DNA of 64,000 nucleotides from Haloplanus vescus (GCF_900107665.1 NZ_FNQT01000006.1:33676-97675), one strand, 5' to 3'. Positions 28,416 through 37,584 are shown, counted from the stretch's first letter. A program made the numbers and translations. The notes: generated by a model from the sequence alone, not told the origin.

Positions 28416-28468
28416 CCTCGCCCACCGTCCGTCGAACGCAACCTGTCCGCCGTGAGTGTTGTCGTCAT
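28412..28468 (-). CDS. Possible 18-residue coupled peptide
   Basis: An ATG two bases after the regulator's stop opens the frame MTTTLTADRLRSTDGGRG. Its TGA overlaps the next ATG as ATGA. It bridges two genes with the coupling geometry used elsewhere in this window. It could be a real micro-protein, a translational relay, or chance; it is too short to judge. Confidence 0.25.
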   Translation of the reverse strand: MTTTLTADRLRSTDGGRG

Positions 28469-28470
28469 GT

Positions 28471-28749
28471 TCAGTCCACCTGCTCGATTATCTCCTCGAC
28501 GAGGTCCCAGTGGTCCTCCGCCTGCGGTGTCGGCAGGTACACCGCCCCGTAGTCGTCGCCGCTGCTTCGCAACACGCCGTTGTCCACCAGCACGTCGAGG
28601 TGGTGCTGGACGGTCTTGTAGTGGAGGTCGAGTTCCTCGGCGAGCTGGTTGGTGTTTCTCGGTCGCTCGTCGAGCGATTGGAGGAGCCTGATACGGTTGA
28701 CGCCACCGCGGGTACCGGTGAGCACGTACCAGAGGCGGGCCTCCATCAT
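28471..28749 (-). CDS. Winged-helix transcriptional regulator (ArsR-like)
   Basis: This 92-residue protein has an HTH and wing of the ArsR/MarR type: RIRLLQSLDERPRNTNQLAEEL, DLHYKTVQHHLDVLVDNGVL and a short wing. It resembles haloarchaeal regulators that precede small membrane proteins. The start is MM, so either Met (28749 or 28746) may be used. It heads the cluster with the membrane protein at 28110-28415. Confidence 0.86.
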   Translation of the reverse strand: MMEARLWYVLTGTRGGVNRIRLLQSLDERPRNTNQLAEELDLHYKTVQHHLDVLVDNGVLRSSGDDYGAVYLPTPQAEDHWDLVEEIIEQVD

Positions 28750-28798
28750 TCAGTTGCAGAGTGACCACCACGGTAAGCCCACCGGCAGGGGGACTGCC

Positions 28799-29500
28799 TC
28801 AGAAGTCGACGATGAACCCACCAGCCGCGTCCAGAATCTCGCTCATGCTCTGTGCGTCGTCGAACGCTTCCGGGAACGGGTCCTTCTCGTTCAGGGTGTT
28901 CAGGTACGCCGCGTGCCGCCCCTCGACGGTGGCGATGGTCGCGCCCGCCGTCAGCAGGTCCGCGTTCTCGATCATCGAAATCGCGCCGTCGTACGCCGAG
29001 ACGCCCGTGTTCTCCAGCACGCCCGCGACGGCGATGAAGTCGTCCACGTCCTCGACGCCGAAGTCGTAACACGCCTCGGCCACCGGGTCGCCGCCCAGGT
29101 CGCCGATAACCGTCGTCAGCGTGTCGACGTGTGCCTTCTCGTGGTCGCGAATCGCCTCGAAGTTGGGGCGGACGTCCTTCCGGGTTCGGTACGCCAACCC
29201 GTTGAGCGTCTGCGCGCGCTCGAAGTCGTTCTCGCCGAACCGTTCGAGGCCGTCGCGGTAGAACGCGTGTTCGAGGTGTTCGAGCGTGAGCGCGTAGTTC
29301 AACACGTCGACGTCGGTCGTCTCGTCGCTCTCGGCCTCCTGTGCCAGCGCGGCGTTCGACCCCGCGATGGAGAGCGCGAGCGTTCCGGCGCCTGCCGCGG
29401 CCGACCGCTGCAGGAACTGTCGCCGCGACGCCGCCGATTCGCCGCGCAGGTCGTCGACGATCCAATCGAGCCAGCCCGTCTGGGAGTTGTCGTCCGTCAT
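28799..29500 (-). CDS. Ferritin-like domain protein, Tat-exported
   Basis: This 233-residue protein has a twin-arginine segment (SRRQFLQRSAAAG) near residue 25 and an Ala-rich signal end. A four-helix ferritin-like region follows, with Glu/His residues at LEHLEHAFYRDGL near 80, IRDHEKAHVDTL near 120 and ATVEGRHAAYLNTL near 190. It resembles the desiccation-related/ferritin_2 group of exported proteins. Metal binding is likely, but the physiological role is not established. ATG 29500 was chosen from the Tat signal; upstream codons are antisense noise. Confidence 0.85.
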   Translation of the reverse strand: MTDDNSQTGWLDWIVDDLRGESAASRRQFLQRSAAAGAGTLALSIAGSNAALAQEAESDETTDVDVLNYALTLEHLEHAFYRDGLERFGENDFERAQTLNGLAYRTRKDVRPNFEAIRDHEKAHVDTLTTVIGDLGGDPVAEACYDFGVEDVDDFIAVAGVLENTGVSAYDGAISMIENADLLTAGATIATVEGRHAAYLNTLNEKDPFPEAFDDAQSMSEILDAAGGFIVDF

Positions 29501-29655
29501 TGCATATCGGTAGAGGCCGGACACACATATGATGATTTTCCGAGGTGTTACCGAACCACGGCCCAACCCCCGCCGAACGCTCACCGAACCTTCACCGAAT
29601 TTCGATTCGTGGCGTGCCGGGAACGTTTTTCTCCCCTGCGGCGCGAGGGGCCTGT

Positions 29656-30396
29656 ATGGCACTGCAGCCGCATCTTCGAGTCGACACGGGCGACGTACAC
29701 GACGTGGCGTTGCTCCCCGGCGACCCCGATCGGGTCGAGCGCATCGCCGACGCCTGTGACGACGGCTCCGTCGAAGAACTGGCGCACAACCGCGAGTATC
29801 ACCTGTGCAACGCCGAGTACGAGGGCGTGCCCCTGACCATCTGTTCGACCGGCGTCGGGTCGCCCTCGGCGGCCATCGCCCTCGAAGAGCTCGCGGCCGT
29901 CGGCGTCGAGACGGTCATCCGCCCCGGAACGACCGGCGCGCTCCAAGCCGACATCGAAATCGGTGACATGGTCGTCGCCACCGCCGCCGCCAAGGAGGAG
30001 GGGACGACCAAGCGCTACGAGCGCGTCGAGTATCCCGCCGTCCCCGACCACGACGTGGTGTCGGCGCTCGTCGCCGCCGCCGAGTCGAACGACGAGGCGA
30101 TTCACGTCGGCCCCGTCGTCACCGACGACGCCTTCTACGCCGAAACCGACGACTACGTCGAGGACTGGGAGGCGGCGGGCTTGCTCGCCGTCGAGATGGA
30201 GGCCGCGGCGCTCTTCACCCTCGCCCGACGGAAGGGGCTTCGTGCGGGCGCCATCTGCACCGTCGACGGCAACCTCGTCGCCGGCACGCAGAAGGGGAGC
30301 GGCGACGCCACCGAGGACGAACTCCCGCCGAAGGCCCGCAACAACGTCGAGCGCATGATCGAACTCGCCCTCGACGCCACCGCGACGCTCGGATAG
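29656..30396 (+). CDS. udp: Nucleoside phosphorylase (uridine phosphorylase type)
   Basis: This 246-residue enzyme of the PNP/UDP family cleaves nucleosides with phosphate. The phosphate site is in LPGDPDRVERIA near residue 20. The STGVGSPSAAIALEEL block near 65, RPGTTGALQADI near 95 and VEMEAAALFTLA near 180 are all present. Uridine is the most likely substrate by similarity, but purine nucleosides are possible. The upstream gap 29501-29655 holds promoter DNA for this gene and the divergent ferritin-like gene. Confidence 0.92.
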   Translation: MALQPHLRVDTGDVHDVALLPGDPDRVERIADACDDGSVEELAHNREYHLCNAEYEGVPLTICSTGVGSPSAAIALEELAAVGVETVIRPGTTGALQADIEIGDMVVATAAAKEEGTTKRYERVEYPAVPDHDVVSALVAAAESNDEAIHVGPVVTDDAFYAETDDYVEDWEAAGLLAVEMEAAALFTLARRKGLRAGAICTVDGNLVAGTQKGSGDATEDELPPKARNNVERMIELALDATATLG

Positions 30397-30397
30397 G

Positions 30398-31780
30398 ATG
30401 TTCGACCGAGTTCTCGCTCGTCTCGTCGCCGCAGCTCGTCGCGTGCGACGATTCGAACGGCGCGAACTCGACGCTTTCAGTCGCTGGCTACAGGACACCG
30501 GCAACCTCCTCCACCTGACGGTACTGGTGGCGGTGCCCCTGCTCATCGCCTCGGTCACCTTCATCTCGAACGCCCTCGCCGAACTCTCCTTCCTGCTCTT
30601 CCCGCCACTCGCCTCCGGGACGTACACCCTCTTTTCGGACCCCGAGGGGCGCTACGCCTCCCCCCATCGATTCGTCATCGGCCTCGTCGTCGGCGCGTGC
30701 TGTGGGTGGGCGGCTATCTGGCTCTCGATGCCTGTGGCGACGGGCTGGGTCGTCTCGCCCGCCAGCGCCGCGCTCTCGATTTTCCTCACCGGCGCCGTGA
30801 CGTGGCTGCTCGACGTGGAGGAACCCGCCGCCTTCTCGACGGCGCTTCTCGTCCTCGTCACCGACGACGTCTCGCCCGAGGCGTACGTCACGAGCGTCGC
30901 CGTCTTCGGCGGCCTCGTCGCCGTCGTCTTCTCGGTCTGGCGCGCTCGCTTCTACGAACGCCGCTCGCAGTACCTCTACGACACCGCCAAGAGCGACGAC
31001 CACGTCCTCGTTCCGATGCGTGGCGACCACGAACGCGCGGAGACGACGGCCCTGTTCGGAGCCTCACTCGCCGCCTCACACGACGCCGGGAAGGTGGTGT
31101 TGCTGGCGGTGCTCGACCCAGACGAGGCCGCTGATGACCCGTCGCTCGACGACGTGGCCGCGGAGACGGCCGAGCGCCTCGAATCGACCGCCCGAACTGT
31201 CCGGACGAAAGCGGGCGTTCCCTGTGACGTGGTCGTCGCTCGCGGCCCGCCGGTGTCGACGACCATCGAGACGGCGTCGAACACGAACTGTGACCTCGTG
31301 GTCACGCCGTACGAGGAGGACCGCGGACTGCTCTCGGGGTACGTCCGTGGCGTGTTCAACAGCCGATTCGACACCATCGCCTTTCGTCCGACGACCGGCG
31401 CGCGTCGCTGGCGACGGGTGCTCGTCACCGTCGCCAAACCCGGCGACACCGCCCACGCGATGCTCGATTTCGCGGCGCGGCTGGTCGGCCGGATTGGGAG
31501 TCTGAGCGTCTGCACCTGCATCGACGCGGAGGTGGAGCGCCGAACCGCCGAGAAGCGACTGGCCGACCTCGCCGAGACGATCGAGGTGGACGTGGAGACA
31601 CGCGTCGCTCGCAGCGAGATTACGGCCTTCATCGGCGCCAACGCCGGCGCGTACGACCTGCTGTTCGTCGGGTCGTCCGGCGAGCGCTCCCCTGCCTCGC
31701 GGTTCGTCTCGCCGCCGACATTCGAGCGCCTGCGCGACGTCGACTGCGACGTGGCGGTGTTCGACCGCGGGAACTCCTAG
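30398..31780 (+). CDS. HPP family membrane protein fused to universal-stress-type domains
   Basis: This 460-residue protein has a membrane part at residues 40-190 with four or five helices. It has the HPP-type features LFPPLASGTYTLFSDPEGRYASP and the conserved WLLDVEEPAAFSTALL region. Two USP-like (nucleotide-binding Rossmann) domains follow, at about 205-335 and 345-455, the second ending LLFVGSSGERSPASRF. HPP proteins include nitrite transporters; USP domains often gate or regulate transporters. It starts one base after the phosphorylase stop codon and is convergent with the K+ channel gene. Confidence 0.85.
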   Translation: MFDRVLARLVAAARRVRRFERRELDAFSRWLQDTGNLLHLTVLVAVPLLIASVTFISNALAELSFLLFPPLASGTYTLFSDPEGRYASPHRFVIGLVVGACCGWAAIWLSMPVATGWVVSPASAALSIFLTGAVTWLLDVEEPAAFSTALLVLVTDDVSPEAYVTSVAVFGGLVAVVFSVWRARFYERRSQYLYDTAKSDDHVLVPMRGDHERAETTALFGASLAASHDAGKVVLLAVLDPDEAADDPSLDDVAAETAERLESTARTVRTKAGVPCDVVVARGPPVSTTIETASNTNCDLVVTPYEEDRGLLSGYVRGVFNSRFDTIAFRPTTGARRWRRVLVTVAKPGDTAHAMLDFAARLVGRIGSLSVCTCIDAEVERRTAEKRLADLAETIEVDVETRVARSEITAFIGANAGAYDLLFVGSSGERSPASRFVSPPTFERLRDVDCDVAVFDRGNS

Positions 31781-32934
31781 ATTTCGTCGAGCAAGCGGTC
31801 CGCGATGGCCTCGGTGTCTACGTCCCGGCCGCCGAGCGCGGATTCGACCAGCAGGTGGCTGCCGATGCTCGCGGGACTGATGACGGTGTCGGCGCCCGCC
31901 CGCCGGAGTTTGTCGACGTTCTCGCGCTGGGTCGCCGCGGCGACGATGTGGACGTCCGGCGCGAGTTGGCGCGCGGTCAGCACCGCAAGCGCGTCCGCGC
32001 CGTCGTCGTTCGTCGCGGCGACGACGGCCCGCGCGTCCTCGATGTGGACGCGCTGAAGCGTCGCCTCGTCGCTGGTATCGCCCACGAGCGTATCGACACC
32101 GCGTTCGCTGAGTCGTCGCGAGATGTCCTCGTCGGGGACGATGACGAGGAAGGGTGCTTTGCCGTTCAGTTCTTGGATGAGTGCTTCGGTCAGGTCTCCG
32201 TACCCGAGCACGAGTATGTGGTCGTCGAGCAAGTCGAGTTCTGATTGTGACATTTTACCGAGTGCTTTGACGAGTCGGGCCTCGATGGCCGGGGTGAGCA
32301 GGACACCGAGCGCGATGGCGAAGCTCGCGGTGCCGACGACGAGCGCCGAGATTGCGAACAGCCGTGCCACCGCCGTATCCGGCGTGATGTCGCCGTAGCC
32401 GACGGTACTGGACGTGACGATGGAGAAGTAGAGGGCGTCGACGAGCGTGTCGAGGCCGTTGAACTGCTCGTTGAGAGCGTACGCGCCGGTCGTGATGTAC
32501 ACCTGCGAGCCACCGAGGGCGAGGAAGGCGGCAATCTGCGACGCCGAGAAGTCGACCGTCCGGTCGAAGCGACGCCGATTGAGGGCGACGGCGGGCAGAG
32601 CCAGCACCGACAGCACCACCAGCGGGACCGACGTTTCGCTCGCCTGTATCAGCCCTTGGGCCGCCGAGACGACCAGCAGACAGAGCGTCGAGTACCACGC
32701 AGAGCGCAGCCCTCGCCGCAGGCCGAGCGCACTCCCGAGCAAGAGGAAGCCGGTGAGCGTCCCGGTAAACCCGGCGGTGGTGCGGGCGACGGGCGGGACA
32801 AAGGGGACGAGGGGCCGCCCCGTGGGCGACCCCATGTGGACGAGACCAGTCACCATCGAGAGCGCACCGGCCAGGAGGGTGAGTCCGACCGCAGCGCGCA
32901 CGCCGAGGAGTTGGTCACCCCGACTCACAGCCAT
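31777..32934 (-). CDS. Potassium channel with TrkA-N (RCK) domain
   Basis: This 385-residue protein has several N-terminal helices, then a pore with the selectivity filter SSTVGYGDIT near residue 175. A cytoplasmic RCK domain follows with the Rossmann start DDHILVLGYGDLTEALIQEL and DTLVGDTSDEATL. RCK domains sense ligands such as Ca2+, NAD(H) or c-di-AMP. ATG 32934 is chosen; the longer frame to 33030 would overlap the divergent gene's promoter. It is divergent from two TrkA-C membrane proteins, 94 bases away, which suggests shared control of potassium flux. Confidence 0.92.
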   Translation of the reverse strand: MAVSRGDQLLGVRAAVGLTLLAGALSMVTGLVHMGSPTGRPLVPFVPPVARTTAGFTGTLTGFLLLGSALGLRRGLRSAWYSTLCLLVVSAAQGLIQASETSVPLVVLSVLALPAVALNRRRFDRTVDFSASQIAAFLALGGSQVYITTGAYALNEQFNGLDTLVDALYFSIVTSSTVGYGDITPDTAVARLFAISALVVGTASFAIALGVLLTPAIEARLVKALGKMSQSELDLLDDHILVLGYGDLTEALIQELNGKAPFLVIVPDEDISRRLSERGVDTLVGDTSDEATLQRVHIEDARAVVAATNDDGADALAVLTARQLAPDVHIVAAATQRENVDKLRRAGADTVISPASIGSHLLVESALGGRDVDTEAIADRLLDEI

Positions 32935-33028
32935 TGACCTACGCTCACGCGCCCGACTGATAAACCACTCGTCGTCGCCCGGGCGTTCGCACGCAACCAC
33001 TATTAGTCGTCCGCGCCCAGACCGGACC

Positions 33029-34255
33029 ATGGCTTCCTTCCCGGTCGAGGTGCTATTCGGACTCTATCTCGGGGTTCTGACGGGCATCGTCCCGGCGCTG
33101 GTCGCGTGGGGGTTCGGTTTCGCGTTCAAGTACATCACCGGCGTCACCATACCCGCCCTCGGTGTCGTGGTTCTCTCTGTCGCCATCGCGGGCGTCAACG
33201 GCGGGCTGATGGCGCTCAACGACCCCACGTTCACGCAGTCGGCGAGTCAGGTCCGACTCAGCGTCGCGGTCATCTTCGTGTTGATGCTGTCACTCTACGC
33301 CCACAGCGTCGGCGACAAGATGGGCGCTGAGTTCCCCCGCAAGCTCTCCCTCCGAAAGCTCACCAACCGCACCCTCTCGGCCGACGTGGTCGAACTCGTC
33401 GGCGGACGCGGGCTGGTCGAGGTGCGCATCTCGGGCGACATCGACGACATGGAGGGCTACCCCGCCGTCCCCGCCGACCTCCGGAGCGAGATTCGGGAGT
33501 GGTCGAGTACGTTCCCCGCGGACGTACCGCTCGTCGAACTGGAGTCGCGGGTCGCCGACCGCCTCCGCACGGAGTTCGACCTCGCGGACGTGTCGGTCAC
33601 GCTGGACGAGCGAGCGACGGCGACAGTCGCCGCCGCGCCGCCACTCGGTGGGCTGTCGAAGCGCATCCCCTCGGGCAAGCGCGGCGTCTCGGTTCGGGCG
33701 CTCCTGCCCACGGGCACCGCCCGCGGCGACGAGGTGTCGCTCGCGACCCCCGACCGCCGCTACCGCGGCACCGTCGTCAGCCTGCGTAGCGACCACGCTC
33801 GCGACGCCGCGATGCGAGTCGCAGACACCGACGGCGGCACCGACGTGGCTCCCGACCCGACGCTCAGTCCGTCGCTCCCCGTCGCCGACGGCGGTGACGG
33901 ACGCCTCACCGTCGCCGTCGACGCCAGTCAGGCGTCGTCGTTGCTCGGGGACACCGTCGACCGCCTCACCGTCCAGTCTCGGGGCACCCGCCGCGAGTAC
34001 GAACTCCTCTCCTTGCTCCGCTGGGCGGGGAACCGCATTCAGAAAGTCGCGGTTCGAGAAGGGGCCCCACTCGCGGGTACGACCATCGGCGACGCCGCCG
34101 TCCGCGACACGCACGGCGTGACGGTGCTCGCCGTCCGCCACGAGGGGAACTGGCAGTTCGCACCCCGCGGCTCGCAGGCGCTCACCGCCGGTGACGACCT
34201 GTTCGTCGTCGGGACGAACGACGCGATAACCTCGTTCCGGGGGGCCGTGGCATGA
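33029..34255 (+). CDS. TrkA-C domain membrane protein (first of tandem pair)
   Basis: This 408-residue protein has three hydrophobic segments at about residues 5-30, 35-58 and 70-90, a long cytoplasmic part, and a C-terminal RCK_C (TrkA-C) domain near 335-405 (VREGAPLAGTTIGDA, then GDDLFVVGTND). It has no pore motif and so is more likely a regulator or accessory subunit of K+ transport than a channel. ATG 33029 follows a short leader. The next gene starts at the overlapping ATGA, so the two are translationally coupled and related in layout. Confidence 0.85.
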   Translation: MASFPVEVLFGLYLGVLTGIVPALVAWGFGFAFKYITGVTIPALGVVVLSVAIAGVNGGLMALNDPTFTQSASQVRLSVAVIFVLMLSLYAHSVGDKMGAEFPRKLSLRKLTNRTLSADVVELVGGRGLVEVRISGDIDDMEGYPAVPADLRSEIREWSSTFPADVPLVELESRVADRLRTEFDLADVSVTLDERATATVAAAPPLGGLSKRIPSGKRGVSVRALLPTGTARGDEVSLATPDRRYRGTVVSLRSDHARDAAMRVADTDGGTDVAPDPTLSPSLPVADGGDGRLTVAVDASQASSLLGDTVDRLTVQSRGTRREYELLSLLRWAGNRIQKVAVREGAPLAGTTIGDAAVRDTHGVTVLAVRHEGNWQFAPRGSQALTAGDDLFVVGTNDAITSFRGAVA

Positions 34256-35430
34256 GCGTCCTACAGGTGTCGGCCCCAGCTGTCGACTCGACGCTGCTCC
34301 GCACGCTCGCCGAACTGCTCGCGTTCGGCGTCGGTGCCGCCGTCGTCGGCGGTGCCTCGGCGCTCGTCTATCGCTGGTACACGAAGGCCCGGTTACCGCT
34401 GTGGCTGTCGGTGTTGTTCGGCCTCTCCGGCGTGGCGCTGACGCTCAACACCGTCGGCGTCTTCTCCGACCTTCTCAGCGGGTCGACGGGCATCTTCGAC
34501 ACCGCTCGCATGCTCTACAACGTCGCGGCGCTCGGCGCTGGCGGCCTCGGTGCGCCCGCGGGCCGTCTCGTCGGTGACCGCATCGCGACGGACGTGTTCG
34601 CCGTCACTGGCATGCGTGAACTCGACGTCGAGGTGAGTCGCCTCGTCCGCTCCGTCGGCCGCATCACCGACGTGACGCTCCCCGAGGACGCCGACGACAT
34701 CGGCGACATCGATGGGTACGACCCCGTGGCCCAGTCCATCAAGGAGACGCTCGCGGGCAAGACGCTCATCTTCCCGCGGCGCCTGACTGTCGCCGAACTC
34801 GAAGACCGACTGGTCACGCGCCTGCAGGACGACTACGGCGTCGGCCACGTCGACGTCGAACTGACCGCGGATGGCACCGTCGAGTATCTCGCGCTCGGCA
34901 GTCGGGCTACCGGCATCGGCCCGACGCTCGCACCGGGCACCGTCGCCATCGCGGTGCGGGCCGACCCCGCGAACGCTGCCAGTCCCGGTGACCGCGTGCA
35001 GGTGTGGGGGACCGGTCCCGAACCGGAGCGACTCGTGACCGCCGAACTCCGCGCGCACGTCGACGACGTGGCGACGCTGGTCGTCGACGAACAGGACGCG
35101 CCCCGACTCGACGCCGACGAGACGTATCGGCTGGTGACGCTCCCGACCGAACCGCAGGCCGAACGCGAGTTCGCGTCCCTGCTTCGCGCCGCCGAGGAGA
35201 CGATGTACGTCCTGACCGTCGCGGCGGGGAGCGACCTCGTCGGTGCGACCGTCGAATCCCTCGATGCGACGGTGGTCGCGGTGAAAAGCGCCGACGGCGG
35301 CATCGACGACCTGCCCGACGACCGAACCCTCGCCGCCGGTGACTCGGTGTATCTCGTCAGTCGCCCCGACACGTACCGCCGACTCGACGCCCGGAGTCGC
35401 GGCCCGGACGAGGAGACGCAACTCCTTTGA
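34252..35430 (+). CDS. TrkA-C domain membrane protein (second of tandem pair)
   Basis: This 392-residue protein has the same plan as its neighbour. It has hydrophobic helices near residues 15-42, 47-70 and 88-105, a cytoplasmic domain, and a terminal RCK_C-like domain near 325-380 (AAGSDLVGATVESLD, AAGDSVYLVSRPD). Sequence identity to the first copy looks low, so the pair probably arose by an old duplication. It may assemble with its neighbour and regulate the K+ channel encoded divergently; this is inference from position and domain type. Confidence 0.83.
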   Translation: MSVLQVSAPAVDSTLLRTLAELLAFGVGAAVVGGASALVYRWYTKARLPLWLSVLFGLSGVALTLNTVGVFSDLLSGSTGIFDTARMLYNVAALGAGGLGAPAGRLVGDRIATDVFAVTGMRELDVEVSRLVRSVGRITDVTLPEDADDIGDIDGYDPVAQSIKETLAGKTLIFPRRLTVAELEDRLVTRLQDDYGVGHVDVELTADGTVEYLALGSRATGIGPTLAPGTVAIAVRADPANAASPGDRVQVWGTGPEPERLVTAELRAHVDDVATLVVDEQDAPRLDADETYRLVTLPTEPQAEREFASLLRAAEETMYVLTVAAGSDLVGATVESLDATVVAVKSADGGIDDLPDDRTLAAGDSVYLVSRPDTYRRLDARSRGPDEETQLL

Positions 35431-35453
35431 CCGCCGGCGCGCGAGAGGTAGCC

Positions 35454-35735
35454 ATGCAGTGGAAGTTGTTCGCGGACCTCGCGGAGGTGGCTGGCGACCG
35501 GGAGATTCGCGTTGAGACCGAACCGGGCGCGACCGTCGGCGACGCGCTCGACGAACTGCTCGACGCCTACCCGGCACTCCGTGACCGTGTCCTCGACGAC
35601 GACGGCAACGTCGCCGACCACATCAACGTCCTCCGGAACGGCGAGAACGTCCGCGCTGGAAATGGGTTGGCAACGACGCTCCAGTCTGGTGACGAACTCG
35701 CGCTCTTCCCGCCGGTCAGCGGTGGGCGCGCGTAA
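35454..35735 (+). CDS. samp1: Ubiquitin-like small archaeal modifier, SAMP1 type, ending GGRA
   Basis: This 93-residue beta-grasp protein of the MoaD/SAMP1 family starts MQWKLFADLAEVAGDREI and contains HINVLRNGENVR and the C-terminal DELALFPPVSGG. In known SAMP1 proteins the diglycine is the last pair of residues; here two residues (RA) follow before the TAA. Such a tail would have to be removed before adenylation by an E1-like enzyme, or else this copy is inactive as a modifier. SAMP1 acts in protein conjugation and molybdopterin synthesis. The ATG at 35454 matches the family start; the frame opens at a TTG at 35427. Confidence 0.88.
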   Translation: MQWKLFADLAEVAGDREIRVETEPGATVGDALDELLDAYPALRDRVLDDDGNVADHINVLRNGENVRAGNGLATTLQSGDELALFPPVSGGRA

Positions 35736-35753
35736 CGCCGGCTCGACGGAGGA

Positions 35754-36590
35754 TTAGTCGGGACGGGGTCGAGCGACGAACAGCGTCTGGACGAGCGAGA
35801 AGGGGTCGTACGTCGACTGGTGACACTGGCAGTAGACGTTGTTCGGGTCGCCGAAGCGCGCGGCGTCCTCCGTCTGCTTGTAGCCGGGCACACAGCAGAA
35901 GTGCGTACACTTGTTGAGCCACGCGATGAAGCCCTCGTCCGTACTGGCCTGAAGCCACTCGTTGTCCTGTGCGGCCTCTTCGATTTGCGAACTCCGCATC
36001 AGCTGGATCGGGATGACGTCTTCCGCGTCCTCGGAGCGCCAGCGGCCGGTCGCGGGCTTGCCGACGCCCGCGGTACCGATGCCGTTGCCCCACTCCTCGT
36101 AGTCGCTGAAGTCGTCGACGTGGAAGCGGTCGCCGCCCTCCTTCCTCTGGGACTGCCAGTCGTAGGCCGGATTCGACCCCGAGCGGAAGTAGTTCTCGCT
36201 CTCGTAGTCGGGCTGGATGCCCGCGTATCCCTCGACGCCACAGTACTGGAACCACTCGGAGGAGTAGGTGGTGCCGCCGAGGTCCATCTCGGCCACCTGC
36301 ACCTGTCGCCCGCCCTGTGCGACGGTTTCGACGGAAGGCCACACGCCCTTGATGTACCCCTCGGAGTCGATTTCGAGGGGAATCTGGGGCATGCCGCGCG
36401 GCGCCGGGCCGCCGGTGTTCTCGATGGCCCACGCCTGTGTCGTCCCTCCACCGGACCCGGGCGAAGCGGTCGCGCTGTTGACGGTGACCGTCCCGAGGGC
36501 GCCCACGCCGGCGAGCGCCGAACCACCGACGACCCCCTTGACGAATCGCCGTCGGCCACTCTCCTCGGGATACTTGTCGTCCGCGCTCAT
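35754..36590 (-). CDS. Rieske iron-sulfur protein, Tat-exported
   Basis: This 278-residue protein has a twin-arginine signal (GRRRFVKG) and a hydrophobic segment near residues 18-40. A C-terminal Rieske domain carries box 1 CTHFCC and box 2 CQCHQS, which supply two Cys and two His ligands and the disulfide pair. The Ser after the second box favours a high-potential cluster. It resembles the Rieske subunit of haloarchaeal bc-type or quinol-oxidising complexes. No cytochrome b gene is adjacent. The middle of the protein has an unusual 100-residue Tyr/Ser-rich segment (YDWQSQRKEGGDRFHVDD). Confidence 0.9.
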   Translation of the reverse strand: MSADDKYPEESGRRRFVKGVVGGSALAGVGALGTVTVNSATASPGSGGGTTQAWAIENTGGPAPRGMPQIPLEIDSEGYIKGVWPSVETVAQGGRQVQVAEMDLGGTTYSSEWFQYCGVEGYAGIQPDYESENYFRSGSNPAYDWQSQRKEGGDRFHVDDFSDYEEWGNGIGTAGVGKPATGRWRSEDAEDVIPIQLMRSSQIEEAAQDNEWLQASTDEGFIAWLNKCTHFCCVPGYKQTEDAARFGDPNNVYCQCHQSTYDPFSLVQTLFVARPRPD

Positions 36591-36652
36591 GTCCGACCCT
36601 TAGTGCGGGCTGTAAAAAGCGTGACGAAGTGCCAAACGTTACCCGATGTTCT

Positions 36653-37447
36653 CTATGCGTTCCAGGGCGCTTCGGGGAAGTCGACGATTCGCTCCTCGCG
36701 GTCGATGCTATCGATGCGAGCCACGTCCTCCTCGTCGAGTTCGATATCGCGGGCGGCGTAGTTCTCGCGGATGTGCGACGGCGTCCCCGACTTCGGGATG
36801 GCCGTCACGCCCTTGGCCATCACCCACGCTAGCGACACCTGCGCGGGCGTCGCGTCGTGTTTCTCGGCCACCTGCTGGATTTCGGACACGTCCGCCACGT
36901 CGTTGCGCGCGATGGGCGCGTACGCGACCAACTGGTAGTCGTGGCGCTCGGCGTGTGCGCGGAGTTCGTCCTGTTGGAGCAGGGGGTGCAGCTCGACTTG
37001 GTGGGCGGCGGGTGGCTCGCCGAGGTGGTCGATGGCCTCGTCCATCTGGGCGGGCGTGAAGTTGCTGAGGCCGACGTCGTGGGTCAGACCCTCGTCCCGT
37101 GCCGTCGCGAGCGCCGACAGCGTCTCCTCGGGGTCGTAGGTGTCGAGCGGCCAGTGGACGTACAGTAGGTCGAGGGCGTCGACGCCGAGCAAGTCCAGAC
37201 GCTCGCGCGCACTCGCGAGGAATTCGTCGCGCCCGAGGCGGTCACGCCACACCTTCGAGGCGAGGCAGACATCGTCTCGGGCCACGTCGCTCGTGGCGAT
37301 GCCCTCGCCGACGGCGGCTTCGTTCTCGTAATACTCCGCGGTGTCGACGTGTCGATACCCCGTTTCGAGCGCCGTTCGGACGGCTTCGGCGCAGTCCTCC
37401 GGGTCGGTCAACTGGTAGGTGCCGAACCCGAGCGGTGGAAGGTCCAT
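36653..37447 (-). CDS. Aldo/keto reductase
   Basis: This 264-residue NADPH-dependent oxidoreductase has an (alpha/beta)8 barrel. The catalytic set includes Asp/Tyr in [15 protein letters not shown] (near residue 35), Lys in [10 protein letters not shown] (near 65) and His in LLYVHWPLD (near 95). The phosphate-binding end [16 protein letters not shown] lies near 215. The substrate is not predictable. ATG 37447 is the family start ([12 protein letters not shown]). It is divergent from pyrG, with 137 bases between. Confidence 0.92.
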   Translation of the reverse strand: MDLPPLGFGTYQLTDPEDCAEAVRTALETGYRHVDTAEYYENEAAVGEGIATSDVARDDVCLASKVWRDRLGRDEFLASARERLDLLGVDALDLLYVHWPLDTYDPEETLSALATARDEGLTHDVGLSNFTPAQMDEAIDHLGEPPAAHQVELHPLLQQDELRAHAERHDYQLVAYAPIARNDVADVSEIQQVAEKHDATPAQVSLAWVMAKGVTAIPKSGTPSHIRENYAARDIELDEEDVARIDSIDREERIVDFPEAPWNA

Positions 37448-37584
37448 ATCGGCGACACGACTTCGACGGGGTCGTATCCTGTGGTCCCGGCACCACCCAC
37501 CGGTTCGCGCACGACGAGTGTCCACGCGACACACGCCGCGGGCCCAGGCGAAACGATTTTGATGCGCGCTCGCGCAGGGTCGTT

